Position numbers and translations under genes: made by a program
Assembly: GCF_003325355.1 (NCBI RefSeq)
Contig: NZ_CP030850.1
Span: 4,271,501-4,335,500, forward strand
DNA from: Runella rosea
GTDB taxonomy: Bacteria > Bacteroidota > Bacteroidia > Cytophagales > Spirosomataceae
DNA length: 64,000 nt
Direction: 5' to 3'
The notes under the pieces: generated by a model
Database searches by the model: none
Told to the model about the DNA's origin: nothing
The model's input: the letters and a program-made list of their open reading frames with translations, nothing else
Shown: one piece after another, positions 26,922-35,816 of the stretch
Position numbering within the stretch: position 1 is the first letter of the stretch
How the letters are laid out: every line of letters starts with the position of its first letter

Positions 26922-29276
26922 ATGAAACAAATCTTAACGAGTCTGGTCTTTCTTTTAACGCTTACCTACGGATACAGCCAAGAACGAAAGACCGTAAGCG
27001 GGTACATAAAAGATGCCTCAGACGGCGAAAGCCTGATTGGCGTATCGGTCTATGTGCGCGAAATTGGCAACGGAACCGTCACCAACGATTATGGCTACTA
27101 TGCGCTTAATCTGCCAACTGGGACTTACACATTGGTTTTCAATTACATCGGTTACGAAAAAATCGAAAAAAAAATTGAGCTTACCGCCGATTTAAAACTC
27201 AGTCTCGAACTCAAAGATGAAAGCCTTAAGCTACAAGAAGTCGTTATCAAGACTACAAAAGAGGACGAGAACGTCAAAAACATCGAAATGTCGGTCAATA
27301 AGGTGGAAATGAAGACCATCCGCCAAATGCCGGCATTGTTGGGTGAGGTAGATCTAGTGCGCAGTATTCAGTTGTTGCCAGGGGTGACAAGCGTAGGAGA
27401 GGGGGCGAGCGGTTTTAACGTTCGTGGGGGTAATATTGACCAAAATTTGGTTCTGCTGGACGAAGCCCCCGTCTTTAATTCTTCCCATTTGTTTGGCTTT
27501 TTCTCGGTTTTTAATCCCGATGCCATCAAAGACGTCAAGTTGGTGAAAGGAGGTATTCCTGCACAATACGGTGGGCGTATTTCCTCTATTCTGGACGTGA
27601 GGCTCAAAGAAGGGAATTCAAAAAAGACAGAAATTAACGGCGGCGTGGGCACAATCTTCTCTCGGTTGAGCTATGAACGGCCTTTTGCCAAAGGAAAAGG
27701 CTCGTTTATTGTAGCGGGTCGTCGGTCGTATATTGATGTGTTGGCCAAGCCATTTTTGAGCGGAGATTTGAAAGGGTCGCGCTTTTATTTCTATGACTTT
27801 ACGGCCAAAGCTAATTATCGGATTGACGACAAAAACACCGTTTATGCCTCTGGTTATTTTGGCCGCGATGTGTTTGGCGCTGACTTCGGGTTTGATTGGG
27901 GAAATCAAACCGCCACGGCGCGTTGGAATCACGTGTTCAACAACAAACTTTTTATGAATTTTACCACGTTTTATTCGAATTATGACTACGGATTGGAATC
28001 AGACCGCAACAATACGAGCAAAACTGGCGATAAATTCAAGTGGAATTCAAACATTCAGACGTGGAGCCTGAAACCTGATTTTACGTATTACTTAACGCCA
28101 AACAATACGGTTACGTTTGGGGGGCAATACATCAACTATACTTCAAAGCCTGGCACTGCATTGGCGATTTCGAGCGGGGAGTCACGCAACATTAGCCTCG
28201 ACGCGCGCTACGCCGATGAATCGGCGCTGTACATTGGCAATGAACAAAAAGTAAACGATTGGTTATCGTTTCAGTACGGAATTCGCTATTCGCATTTTAG
28301 AAATCTGGGTCCAGGAACCAACTTTGAATTTCAGGAAATCGTCAAAGGGGAGCGTAAGATTCCCGTTTCAGAAACCAAATATGAAACGGGGGTAATCAAT
28401 GAATATGGAAATTGGGAGCCGCGTTTTTCGACAAAAATTGAACTTTCGCCATCAACTTCTATCAAAGCCAGCTATAACCGTACCGTGCAGTATTTGCATT
28501 TATTGTCCAACACCGCCGCAAGTTCGCCGTTGGATGTGTGGACGTTGAGTTCAAAAATCATTAAACCTCAAATTGCTGACCAAGTGGCGTTGGGGTGGTT
28601 TCAGAATTTTCAGGACAATACCTACGAAGCTTCCGTAGAGGTGTATTATAAAGACCTCCAAAACCAAATTGATTATGTTCGTAATTCGGATTTATTGCTC
28701 AATAAATACCTCGAAGGCGATTTGCTCTTCGGCAATGGTCGGGCCTATGGAGCAGAATTTTACGTAAAGAAAAACCGTGGAAAACTAACGGGGTGGCTGA
28801 GCTATACTTTGGCGCGTACAGAACGAAAAATAGAAGGAATCAATAATAACGGCTGGTTTCCCGCCCGTTTTGATAAAACCCACAATCTCTCAGTGGTAGG
28901 TTTATACCAACTGAATGAGCGTTGGAGTTTCTCCACCAATTTTGCCTTCAACACGGGTACGCCGGCTTCTTTCCCTACCAATCGCTTTGAATGGGGAGGA
29001 TGGGCATTGCCTCAGAATGTAAATGATTCGCGCAATGCTTCGCGGATTCCTTCTTATCACCGTTTGGATTTTGGTGCTACGCTCAAATCCAAGAAAAAGC
29101 TGTTTGGCAAAGGGCAGGGGGAATGGGTTTTTAGCGTGTATAACGCGTACAACCGTCGGAATCCGTTTTCAACTTATGTACAACAAAATGAGGATAATAA
29201 CCTCCAAACCGAGGCGGTGCGTTATTCCATCATTGGCAGTGTGATTCCTGCTGTGACGTATAATTTCAAATTTTGA
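26922..29276 (+). CDS. TonB-dependent receptor with carboxypeptidase-like N-terminal domain
   Basis: 784 residues. A signal peptide (MKQILTSLVFLLTLTYGYSQ) is followed by a carboxypeptidase D regulatory-like domain (TVSGYIKDASDGESLIGVSV), then the plug (GASGFNVRGGNIDQNLVLLD, then SSHLFGFFSVFNPDAIKDVK) and a 22-strand barrel ending in IPAVTYNFKF. It is the outer-membrane transporter of an energised uptake system; the substrate is not evident. No SusD-like gene follows. Instead a DUF4249 lipoprotein begins 30 nt after the stop, the second common Bacteroidota pairing, so the two are probably cotranscribed and act together. Confidence 0.92.
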   Translation: MKQILTSLVFLLTLTYGYSQERKTVSGYIKDASDGESLIGVSVYVREIGNGTVTNDYGYYALNLPTGTYTLVFNYIGYEKIEKKIELTADLKLSLELKDESLKLQEVVIKTTKEDENVKNIEMSVNKVEMKTIRQMPALLGEVDLVRSIQLLPGVTSVGEGASGFNVRGGNIDQNLVLLDEAPVFNSSHLFGFFSVFNPDAIKDVKLVKGGIPAQYGGRISSILDVRLKEGNSKKTEINGGVGTIFSRLSYERPFAKGKGSFIVAGRRSYIDVLAKPFLSGDLKGSRFYFYDFTAKANYRIDDKNTVYASGYFGRDVFGADFGFDWGNQTATARWNHVFNNKLFMNFTTFYSNYDYGLESDRNNTSKTGDKFKWNSNIQTWSLKPDFTYYLTPNNTVTFGGQYINYTSKPGTALAISSGESRNISLDARYADESALYIGNEQKVNDWLSFQYGIRYSHFRNLGPGTNFEFQEIVKGERKIPVSETKYETGVINEYGNWEPRFSTKIELSPSTSIKASYNRTVQYLHLLSNTAASSPLDVWTLSSKIIKPQIADQVALGWFQNFQDNTYEASVEVYYKDLQNQIDYVRNSDLLLNKYLEGDLLFGNGRAYGAEFYVKKNRGKLTGWLSYTLARTERKIEGINNNGWFPARFDKTHNLSVVGLYQLNERWSFSTNFAFNTGTPASFPTNRFEWGGWALPQNVNDSRNASRIPSYHRLDFGATLKSKKKLFGKGQGEWVFSVYNAYNRRNPFSTYVQQNEDNNLQTEAVRYSIIGSVIPAVTYNFKF

Positions 29277-29306
29277 TCATTGATTTTTGACAATAGATAC
29301 ATTGCC

Positions 29307-30227
29307 ATGAAAAAAATATTCGCTCAATTGTTTCTTTTTGCCCTCATTCTTAGCGCTTTGACGAGCTGTGAAGATGTCGTAGACTTAGATATTCCTTCAG
29401 GAGACCCTCAGTTGGTTGTAGACGGCTGGGTAACCAATCAAGCCACCGAACATACCATTCGCTTGACAGAATCGGCCCCTTATTTTGCCAATAGCCCCGC
29501 TAAGCCCGTACTGAATGCCAGCGTTATTGTTACCGACGATAAAGGCAAAGTTTTTACATTTAAAGACCTCAAAAACAACGGGTACTATGTGTGGAAACCA
29601 GCTTCGGCAAGTGATTCGCTGGGGCGCATCGGGGGAACGTATACGCTCAATGTTAAATTTGGCACGGAAGAATACCGGGCTACAACCAAACTCAATCGCG
29701 TACCCAAGATTGATTCAATGACGTATTTTTTCGATAAATTTCCTATTGCACCCAGCGACGGCTCGCCCCAAGAAGGCTATAAGCCAGAGTTTTTTGCGCG
29801 TGACCCTGTTGGCGTAGGGGATTGTTATTGGATAAAATCATACCGAAATGGTAAGTACTACAATAGCGCAAGCAATATCTCAACGGCTTTTGATGCGGCG
29901 TTTAGTCCTGGTGCCAATAGCGATGGCTTGATTTTTATTCTTCCGATTCGGCAATCGGTGGTGCCTCAGATAGAGTTTGCGCTTGAGAAAGATACGGTGA
30001 AAGTAGAGCTGCTAAGTGTGTCGCTAGAAGCGTATTATTTTCTCAACCAAGTACGTATCGAATCTACCAATGGTGGACTTTTTGCAACCCCACCTTCCAA
30101 TATTTTTACCAACGTTACCAATGTCAACCCAAATGGACGCAAGGCACTTGGCTTTTTTGGGGCATCGGGGGTTAGTACTTTTCAAACAGTGATTGATGCC
30201 AAAAAGGCCAAGCCTAAGAATGGGTAA
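29307..30227 (+). CDS. DUF4249 family lipoprotein, partner of the TonB receptor
   Basis: 306 residues from the ATG at 29307, which starts a lipoprotein signal (MKKIFAQLFLFALILSALTSC, lipid Cys21); a TTG 27 nt upstream is unlikely. The first part, EDVVDLDIPSGDPQLVVDGW followed by a TIRLTES segment and a beta-sandwich repeat (VLNASVIVTDDKGKVFTF), matches DUF4249. Family members are predicted surface or periplasmic lipoproteins that occur next to TonB receptors. Function is unassigned; a SusD-like accessory role is an inference from the pairing. Confidence 0.8.
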   Translation: MKKIFAQLFLFALILSALTSCEDVVDLDIPSGDPQLVVDGWVTNQATEHTIRLTESAPYFANSPAKPVLNASVIVTDDKGKVFTFKDLKNNGYYVWKPASASDSLGRIGGTYTLNVKFGTEEYRATTKLNRVPKIDSMTYFFDKFPIAPSDGSPQEGYKPEFFARDPVGVGDCYWIKSYRNGKYYNSASNISTAFDAAFSPGANSDGLIFILPIRQSVVPQIEFALEKDTVKVELLSVSLEAYYFLNQVRIESTNGGLFATPPSNIFTNVTNVNPNGRKALGFFGASGVSTFQTVIDAKKAKPKNG

Positions 30228-30255
30228 AATTACGCGATGAATTTCGTTGGTTTTG

Positions 30256-30263
30256 TATATTTG
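30256..30263 (+). promoter_or_regulatory. Possible -7 element upstream of the membrane protein gene
   Basis: TATATTTG matches TAnnTTTG, but no -33 box is seen and a strong terminator lies between it and the next start, so any transcript would be a short leader. Confidence 0.25.
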
Positions 30264-30307
30264 TTCCGTGCAAAACCATCCCAAACTTGTGGTGGGCGGT
30301 GACTTAC

Positions 30308-30362
30308 AAAAACCTGACGGATTTGCATGACTGTTTCTATCCTGCAAATCTGTCAGGTTTTT
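30308..30362 (+). terminator. Long-stem terminator after the TonB/DUF4249 operon
   Basis: AAAAACCTGAC-GATTTGCA-GA pairs with TC-TGCAAATC-GTCAGGTTTTT, with only two interior mismatches, across a 9-nt loop. It belongs to a set of CCTGAC/GTCAGG hairpins also seen at 15724 and 55540. Confidence 0.8.
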
Positions 30363-30381
30363 CACGTTATAGCGTAAGCGT

Positions 30382-32058
30382 ATGCCCAAACGAATTATTT
30401 TAGCCCTTGTTGCCGCAATCCCCGTTTTTGCCTATTTTGTATACCTATTTCGCTTCAGTATTCCATTTCCCAACGAGGATGACCTCCCCGTGATTTTTGG
30501 ATTTATTAATCATGCCTTTCCCTTTGATGAACAATCCTTAAAGCTTTTTTTTACGCCGTTTCGTGAGCATGTCATATTACCGGCTAAAATAATTGCCTAT
30601 TTACAGGTTATAATCAGCGGTTGTGTTAATCTTAAAACCATGGTTGTGGTCGGCAATCTTTGTTGGGTTCGGGTGGCGTGGTTGCTTTACGGGAGTTCGA
30701 AAGAGGCCAAAATGCCCTCCCTATACTTTTTGCCTGTTCTTTTTATTCTGTTTCAGCTTCAATTTACCGAAACGGCACTGTGGCCAATGGCCGTTTGGTC
30801 AAATATGGTGGTGATTTGGCTCGCCTTTGAATCCATCCATGTGTTGGTAAATAATGAGCAAAAGCTAAGTCGTTGGCATTTTGCATTGGCGTTTCTTTGT
30901 GCTGCAGGGGCGACTTTTTCCAACGGAAATGGGCTCTTGAGTATATTTATTGGCTTGGGCGTCTTAATCGTGCAGCGGGCGTCTCTAGCACAAATGGCGA
31001 TATGGTCCCTTTTGGGTATTGTTTTTTTAGGAGGTTATTGGTGGGCCAAATCTCTTGGAGTGCCCGATGCTACATACGGTATTCAAACCAACCCTGTGCA
31101 GTGGCTTTTGGGGATTTGTCTGTTTATTGGCGGCTACGGAGATTTTATTTCGGGAAGTTTTAAATGGGTAGCGGCGGGCTTGGGAGCTGGGATAATGCTC
31201 GTTTTGCTTTTAACCAATTTCAAAACTATTCAGCAAGCGCGTTATTGGAGTTCCTCTACATTTAAGTTAACTGCTTATGCGCTTTTTGCCTTACTGACAG
31301 CGGCGGCTGTAGCCCTTTTACGTACTGAGCCTGTGGGCGCTGATGCTGCGTTGTTGGGTCGTTATCGGCATTATTCTGCCTTGCTTGTAGGGATTGGATA
31401 CCTTATTTTGCTCATTCAATTACAAAATAATAAAGTCATTCTTCATCGGCTCTTTCTTGTGTTTTTAGGAGTCAGTATGGGTGTTTGGGGGTTATCTTAT
31501 TACCGTGATTGGGGTTATCGCTACATGGAGTATCAGAAATTTTGGGCAGATACTTACAACATGCAACACAATAACCTGCTGTATCTGAACTGGAAGGACC
31601 AAAACGGTTTGCCCGAAATCTATCAAACTTCGCAGTCCCAAAATATAGTTTGTCAAACTGACTCCCCTTTGATGGATGTTAGCGCTCTAAAAACGGATTC
31701 ATTGCTACCTTTTATTCCAACGACGCTAGAATGGGAAACAGTTTCGGAAGATACCGCCCGGTGTAGACGCGTAGCAACCGTAAAAACCGACACGCTCAGG
31801 TTTCAACTGAATCAAGGGGAGGCTTGGTTGTGGATGTTGAAAAGTAATCGACGTTTCTACTTTATTTCGGCCACAGCCACCAAAACCAATCCAATTCAGT
31901 TCTTGACCAAACAGCAGTATTTTAGGCAGGGTTTTGCTGGCGAGATTCCAGCATGTTTTCTTGAACGGGGAACCTACCAGCTCTTTTTAGTAAATGCGCG
32001 CAGAAGACAAGCGCCCCAGGTATTTCGTACCAATCGCTTCGTAGAAAGTGGTCAATAA
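30382..32058 (+). CDS. Polytopic membrane protein of unknown function, GT-C-like topology
   Basis: 558 residues with about 10-11 hydrophobic helices up to residue ~380, then a soluble C-terminal part of ~170 residues. The first helix (RIILALVAAIPVFAYFVYLF) is followed at once by an acidic loop FPNEDDLPVIFGF; acidic pairs in the first extracytoplasmic loop are typical of GT-C glycosyltransferases, which use lipid-linked sugars. That is only a suggestive likeness and I do not recognise the family. It is transcribed alone between a terminator and a convergent ABC ATPase gene. A second polytopic protein with a similar layout is at 44247-45500. Confidence 0.6.
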   Translation: MPKRIILALVAAIPVFAYFVYLFRFSIPFPNEDDLPVIFGFINHAFPFDEQSLKLFFTPFREHVILPAKIIAYLQVIISGCVNLKTMVVVGNLCWVRVAWLLYGSSKEAKMPSLYFLPVLFILFQLQFTETALWPMAVWSNMVVIWLAFESIHVLVNNEQKLSRWHFALAFLCAAGATFSNGNGLLSIFIGLGVLIVQRASLAQMAIWSLLGIVFLGGYWWAKSLGVPDATYGIQTNPVQWLLGICLFIGGYGDFISGSFKWVAAGLGAGIMLVLLLTNFKTIQQARYWSSSTFKLTAYALFALLTAAAVALLRTEPVGADAALLGRYRHYSALLVGIGYLILLIQLQNNKVILHRLFLVFLGVSMGVWGLSYYRDWGYRYMEYQKFWADTYNMQHNNLLYLNWKDQNGLPEIYQTSQSQNIVCQTDSPLMDVSALKTDSLLPFIPTTLEWETVSEDTARCRRVATVKTDTLRFQLNQGEAWLWMLKSNRRFYFISATATKTNPIQFLTKQQYFRQGFAGEIPACFLERGTYQLFLVNARRRQAPQVFRTNRFVESGQ

Positions 32059-32067
32059 TGTTCTAGC

Positions 32068-33567
32068 TTAGATAACTTTTCCTTCTTCCAAACGCAACGT
32101 TTGGGTAACGCAGCTCGGAATTTCGTGGGCGTAATGCGATACGTAGATGAGCATACGCTCGGGCGTATCACAAATGATATCAACGACTTCCTTGAAATGT
32201 TCGACCGCCGCAAAATCCAATCCCTGACAGGGTTCATCCAAAATTAAAAGCGGCGGATTTTTGACCAATGCACGGGCCAAAAGTACCAGCCTTTGTTGTC
32301 CTTTCGAAATATTTTTAAACGGTTTTTCAATAAATGAGTTTACATTCAGCCACTCAGCCACCACGTGCGTACGTTGAATTTGTTCCTCGGTCAACTTCCT
32401 GAAATAAACCCCCGTAGCATCAAAAAAACCAGACGCAATGGCCTTAAAAACGGTGGTTTCCTGCGGGAAATACAAATGTAATTCGGGCGAAACGTGGCCT
32501 ATTTTACTTTTTACATCCCACATTGAAGCGCCACCACGTTTGACGTCAAAAAGGTCATAGTCGTTGGCAAAACGCTGAGGATTGTCGGCGGTCAGGATGC
32601 TCAATAGCGTTGATTTTCCTGAACCGTTAGGCCCCACCAAAGCCCACTTTTCTCCTTTTTTGATCTTCCAATCTACGTTTATCAACACTTTCTTACTACC
32701 ATAAGCCACGTTGATATTTCGCAGATTGACCGCCAACTCAAAATCTTGATGTACGGCTTGTGCTGCTTTATCATCCTGTAAAGGTCTATGTTCTGCGGTT
32801 AAATTCGTGCTCAAGTTTGTCTGGGGTGTGAATTCAGGGGATGAACTGCCTGAAGTCACACCCACGATTTTTCCTTCTTTCAATTCCAATACATTCGTCA
32901 CGCTTTCGGGAATTTCGATCGAAGAAGTTACCAGAATGACCAAAATGCCTTCGTGTTTTAATTGCTTTAATGCCTCGCGCAAGACATCGCGCGAGTGTAC
33001 ATCCAAACCCGCAAAAGGATTGTCTAACAACAACAGTTTAGGTTTTTTGAGCAATGACCGTGTGAGCATCATCCGACGGGTTTCGCCGTTGGAAAGCGTG
33101 ACAAAAGGGCGGTCGAGCAGGTGTTCAATGGAAAGCAGGCGGGCGGTTTTTAGTAAATCTTCTTCCGAAACAGTAGATTCGGGTAATTGTACCGAATGCT
33201 CATCTACCGTACCGACGGGTTTGAGTTGATTGGTCAACACGTCCCGTACGGTAGGTGCTATTTCAGCTTCAAAGCTGTGGAAACGCTGTTGATAATATTG
33301 GGCGGCCGAAGCTACGATTCGATTAAATGAATAATCGGAAGGGACTAGCTCGGCGACTTTTGACAGCAACACTTCACCGTACGAATGAGTAAGTTTTCCT
33401 CGCCAAACGGGCCATTTTCCCGCCAATACTTCCAGCAAAGTTGTTTTGCCGCTGCCATTTTCGCCCACAATGGCCCATTGTTCTCTAGGGAGAATTTGGA
33501 AATCCAACTCAGAAAGTATCACGGTGTCGTAACGACGTACAAAGGCGTTTTGAAGAGAAATGAGCAT
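32068..33567 (-). CDS. Tandem ABC ATPase, ModF/PhrA-like
   Basis: 499 residues from the ATG at 33567; a TTG-initiated extension of 19 residues looks unlikely. There are two ABC domains in one chain. The first has Walker A GENGSGKTT (35-43), signature LSNGETRR and Walker B LLLLDNPFAGLD. The second has GPNGSGKST, signature ISKGQQRL and LLILDEPCQGLD. There is no membrane segment and no permease gene nearby. This is the architecture of E. coli ModF (also called a photorepair protein), whose role is unclear. It is convergent with the membrane protein gene upstream. Confidence 0.85.
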   Translation of the reverse strand: MLISLQNAFVRRYDTVILSELDFQILPREQWAIVGENGSGKTTLLEVLAGKWPVWRGKLTHSYGEVLLSKVAELVPSDYSFNRIVASAAQYYQQRFHSFEAEIAPTVRDVLTNQLKPVGTVDEHSVQLPESTVSEEDLLKTARLLSIEHLLDRPFVTLSNGETRRMMLTRSLLKKPKLLLLDNPFAGLDVHSRDVLREALKQLKHEGILVILVTSSIEIPESVTNVLELKEGKIVGVTSGSSSPEFTPQTNLSTNLTAEHRPLQDDKAAQAVHQDFELAVNLRNINVAYGSKKVLINVDWKIKKGEKWALVGPNGSGKSTLLSILTADNPQRFANDYDLFDVKRGGASMWDVKSKIGHVSPELHLYFPQETTVFKAIASGFFDATGVYFRKLTEEQIQRTHVVAEWLNVNSFIEKPFKNISKGQQRLVLLARALVKNPPLLILDEPCQGLDFAAVEHFKEVVDIICDTPERMLIYVSHYAHEIPSCVTQTLRLEEGKVI

Positions 33568-33590
33568 GAGGAAAAACGGTAATTCGTGGT

Positions 33591-33598
33591 CAAAATTA
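33591..33598 (-). promoter_or_regulatory. -7 promoter element for the tandem ABC gene
   Basis: On the minus strand it reads TAATTTTG (TAnnTTTG), 23 nt before the ATG. The -33 box is not clear. Confidence 0.4.
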
Positions 33599-33688
33599 GA
33601 GCAAATAGTTGATTTTGTTGCCAATAATTTTGTAGGAATTGAATTATTGAGCTGACAAATAACCCATCATCTGTAAAGCTTTATTTTT

Positions 33689-33696
33689 TATATTTG
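33689..33696 (+). promoter_or_regulatory. -7 promoter element for the acyl-CoA dehydrogenase
   Basis: TATATTTG matches TAnnTTTG, 40 nt before the ATG. No TTTG is seen at the -33 distance. Confidence 0.4.
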
Positions 33697-33736
33697 GGGA
33701 GTCATTCTGCGTGCATAACAAACCTTAACCAACTCA

Positions 33737-34954
33737 ATGGAACCAATCTTTGCCACCGACCGTACTCGGGAGTTATTGCCAAAAATCAAAGAATTTATTG
33801 AAAAAGAGCTGTATCCACTCGAAACCCCCGAATACCTCGCCCATGATTTTTCGCACGTAGAGCCTATTTTGCAGCAAAAACGCCAACTTGTCAAACAAGC
33901 AGGGCTTTGGGGGTTGCACTTGCCCGAAGAAGACGGTGGCCTTAACCTGACACTGTGTGAATTTGGACAAATCAGTGAAGTGCTGGCAAGTTCGCCGTTT
34001 GGGCATTTTGTGTTTAACACGCAAGCCCCCGACATCGGAAACACCGAACTCATGCACAAGTACGCGCCCCAACACCTCAAAGAGCGCTATTTAAAGCCAC
34101 TCATGAATGGCGAAATTCGGAGTTGTTTCAGCATGACCGAGCCTGAATTTGCGGGTTCCAATCCTACCCGTATGGGCACAACAGCCGTGAAAGACGGCGA
34201 CGATTACGTCATCAACGGTCATAAATGGTTTACCAGTTCGGCCGACGGTGCGGCTTTTGCCGTGGTCATGGCCGTGACCAATCCAGAAGCGGCCCCGCAC
34301 AAACGCGCCAGCCAAATATTGGTGCCTATGGAAACGCCAGGCGTGAAATTGGTACGGAATATTCCCATCATGGGCCATGCGGGCGATAGTTGGGCGAGTC
34401 ATGCGGAGATGCTGTACGAAAACGTACGCGTACCACAGGCTAACCTTATTGGTGCCGAAGGTGCGGGTTTTCTGTTGGCGCAGGAACGCCTCGGTCCGGG
34501 ACGAATTCATCACTGTATGCGGTTTATCGGAATTGCAGAGCGTAGCTTTGACTTGATGTGCCGCTACGCCGTGAGCCGTGAGCTGGAAGAAGGGAAAGTG
34601 CTGGGCGATACCCAGTTTATTCAGGGATTCATTGCCGAAAGTCGGGCAGAGATAGATGCGGCTCGATTGCTGGTTTTGCGCACAGCGCACAACATCGACC
34701 AATTTGGCGCGGCATCGGTGCGGGATGAGATTTCGATGATCAAGTTTTTTACGGCCAATATGATGTTGCGCGTCATTGACCGCTCCATTCAAACCCATGG
34801 TGGGCTGGGCATGACCAGCGATATTTTACTCTCGTATTGGTACGCCCACGAGCGAGCCGCCCGTATTTACGACGGTGCCGACGAAGTACATAAATCGGCT
34901 CTGGCGCGGAGTATCCTGAAAGGGTATGGATTGGATGTGAGAAGAAAGAAATAA
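33737..34954 (+). CDS. Acyl-CoA dehydrogenase family protein (ACAD10/11-like)
   Basis: 405 residues, the normal length. The N-terminal helical domain has AGLWGLHLPEEDGGLNLTLC, the middle beta domain has CFSMTEPEFAGSNPTRMGTT and VINGHKWFTSSADGA, and the C-terminal helical domain has IQTHGGLGMTSDILLSYWYA and ARIYDGADEVHKSALAR. The last motif, with GADEVH in place of EGTSEIQ, is characteristic of the ACAD10/11-like subgroup. It oxidises an acyl-CoA thioester with FAD and passes electrons to ETF. The preferred chain length is unknown. The gene is monocistronic and convergent with the SIMPL gene across a repeat-derived hairpin. Confidence 0.92.
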   Translation: MEPIFATDRTRELLPKIKEFIEKELYPLETPEYLAHDFSHVEPILQQKRQLVKQAGLWGLHLPEEDGGLNLTLCEFGQISEVLASSPFGHFVFNTQAPDIGNTELMHKYAPQHLKERYLKPLMNGEIRSCFSMTEPEFAGSNPTRMGTTAVKDGDDYVINGHKWFTSSADGAAFAVVMAVTNPEAAPHKRASQILVPMETPGVKLVRNIPIMGHAGDSWASHAEMLYENVRVPQANLIGAEGAGFLLAQERLGPGRIHHCMRFIGIAERSFDLMCRYAVSRELEEGKVLGDTQFIQGFIAESRAEIDAARLLVLRTAHNIDQFGAASVRDEISMIKFFTANMMLRVIDRSIQTHGGLGMTSDILLSYWYAHERAARIYDGADEVHKSALARSILKGYGLDVRRKK

Positions 34955-34958
34955 TTTA

Positions 34959-35006
34959 GTCACGCAAAGATGCAGAGGTGCAAGCACACCTGCGTCTCTG
35001 CGTGAC
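34959..35006. repeat. Inverted repeat of the 'cacgcagagacgcag' type between convergent genes
   Basis: GTCACGCAAAGATGCAGAGGTG is followed by an imperfect inverted copy, CACCTGCGTCTCTGCGTGAC, with a 6-nt loop between. It can form a long hairpin in either direction. The motif resembles an interspersed repeat I recall from many environmental bacterial genomes; a related copy pair is at 52065-52213. Confidence 0.6.
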
Positions 35007-35016
35007 GGGGATATGG

Positions 35017-35739
35017 CTATTTGATTCTGAACGTGGCGTTCATGCGATAGCTATACTTGATTTTTTGGTATTCGAGGGCTTCGCCTCCTTCGGGTGCGGC
35101 ATCGGCGGCCATCATGCGCACGTTGTATTGCGCCTGTTTGTACATTGGATATACGCTGCCTTCTTCCACTTCGTGGATTTCGAGTACTTCTCCCAATTTT
35201 TCACCGATAGATTCGAGCAAATAACCCGCTTTTTCCTTGGCTGCTTTGAGCGCATTGACTTTGACTTGCCGACGAAATTCCTCTTTTTTGGAGTGCTCCA
35301 CGCGACTCATGTTGACGTATTCTACGCCTCGGTCGTCCACTTTGGACATTAGTTCATTGATGTTATTGGCATTTGAAAGTTTGAGTTGAAACTGCTTTCC
35401 TGCCAGAAAATGTTGAGGCTTTTTCTTGCCAGTCCACTCACGGTAGCCCGTTACGCCGCTGATGCTAAGGTTTTCTTTGGGCAAACCAGCGCTTTTTACC
35501 GCCTCAATAAGTTGTTTTTCAAGGGTTTCAAGAACAACTTTGTCTTTTTGATTTTTTTCGTCTTTGAAATATTCCTTCAACGAAATGGTAAAATACAGTT
35601 CGTCGGGAACCACCTCCAATTCGGCGGTACCCGTAACTTCGATTTTTTTGATGGGGTCTTTTTCCACGGCTGTAGTAGTTTGGGCAAAAGTAGCGGCACT
35701 TGCAGCAAGCAACAAGGCACTTAATACGAATCGTTTCAT
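35017..35739 (-). CDS. SIMPL domain (DUF541) exported protein
   Basis: 240 residues with a signal peptide (MKRFVLSALLLAASAATFA, cleavage before QT). The mature part begins IKKIEVTGTAELEVVPDEL, the usual SIMPL domain start, and has LEKQLIEAVKSAGLPKENL with a conserved VEYVNMSRVEHSKKEEFRRQ stretch, ending in a strand-like ATFRIK. SIMPL proteins are periplasmic oligomers of poorly defined role (the name comes from a mouse protein; bacterial members include the E. coli YggE stress protein). The gene is transcribed alone. Confidence 0.88.
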   Translation of the reverse strand: MKRFVLSALLLAASAATFAQTTTAVEKDPIKKIEVTGTAELEVVPDELYFTISLKEYFKDEKNQKDKVVLETLEKQLIEAVKSAGLPKENLSISGVTGYREWTGKKKPQHFLAGKQFQLKLSNANNINELMSKVDDRGVEYVNMSRVEHSKKEEFRRQVKVNALKAAKEKAGYLLESIGEKLGEVLEIHEVEEGSVYPMYKQAQYNVRMMAADAAPEGGEALEYQKIKYSYRMNATFRIK

Positions 35740-35816
35740 GGTTGTAATATAATTTGTTTGTGGGCTATCAACGAAGAAATGGACATGATTCGTGCCCTGA
35801 TTTTTGTTAATACTTC

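Noticed and set aside
34091-34798. A 235-codon minus-strand open frame opposite the acyl-CoA dehydrogenase
   Set aside because: It is antisense to a clear enzyme gene and shows no domain.
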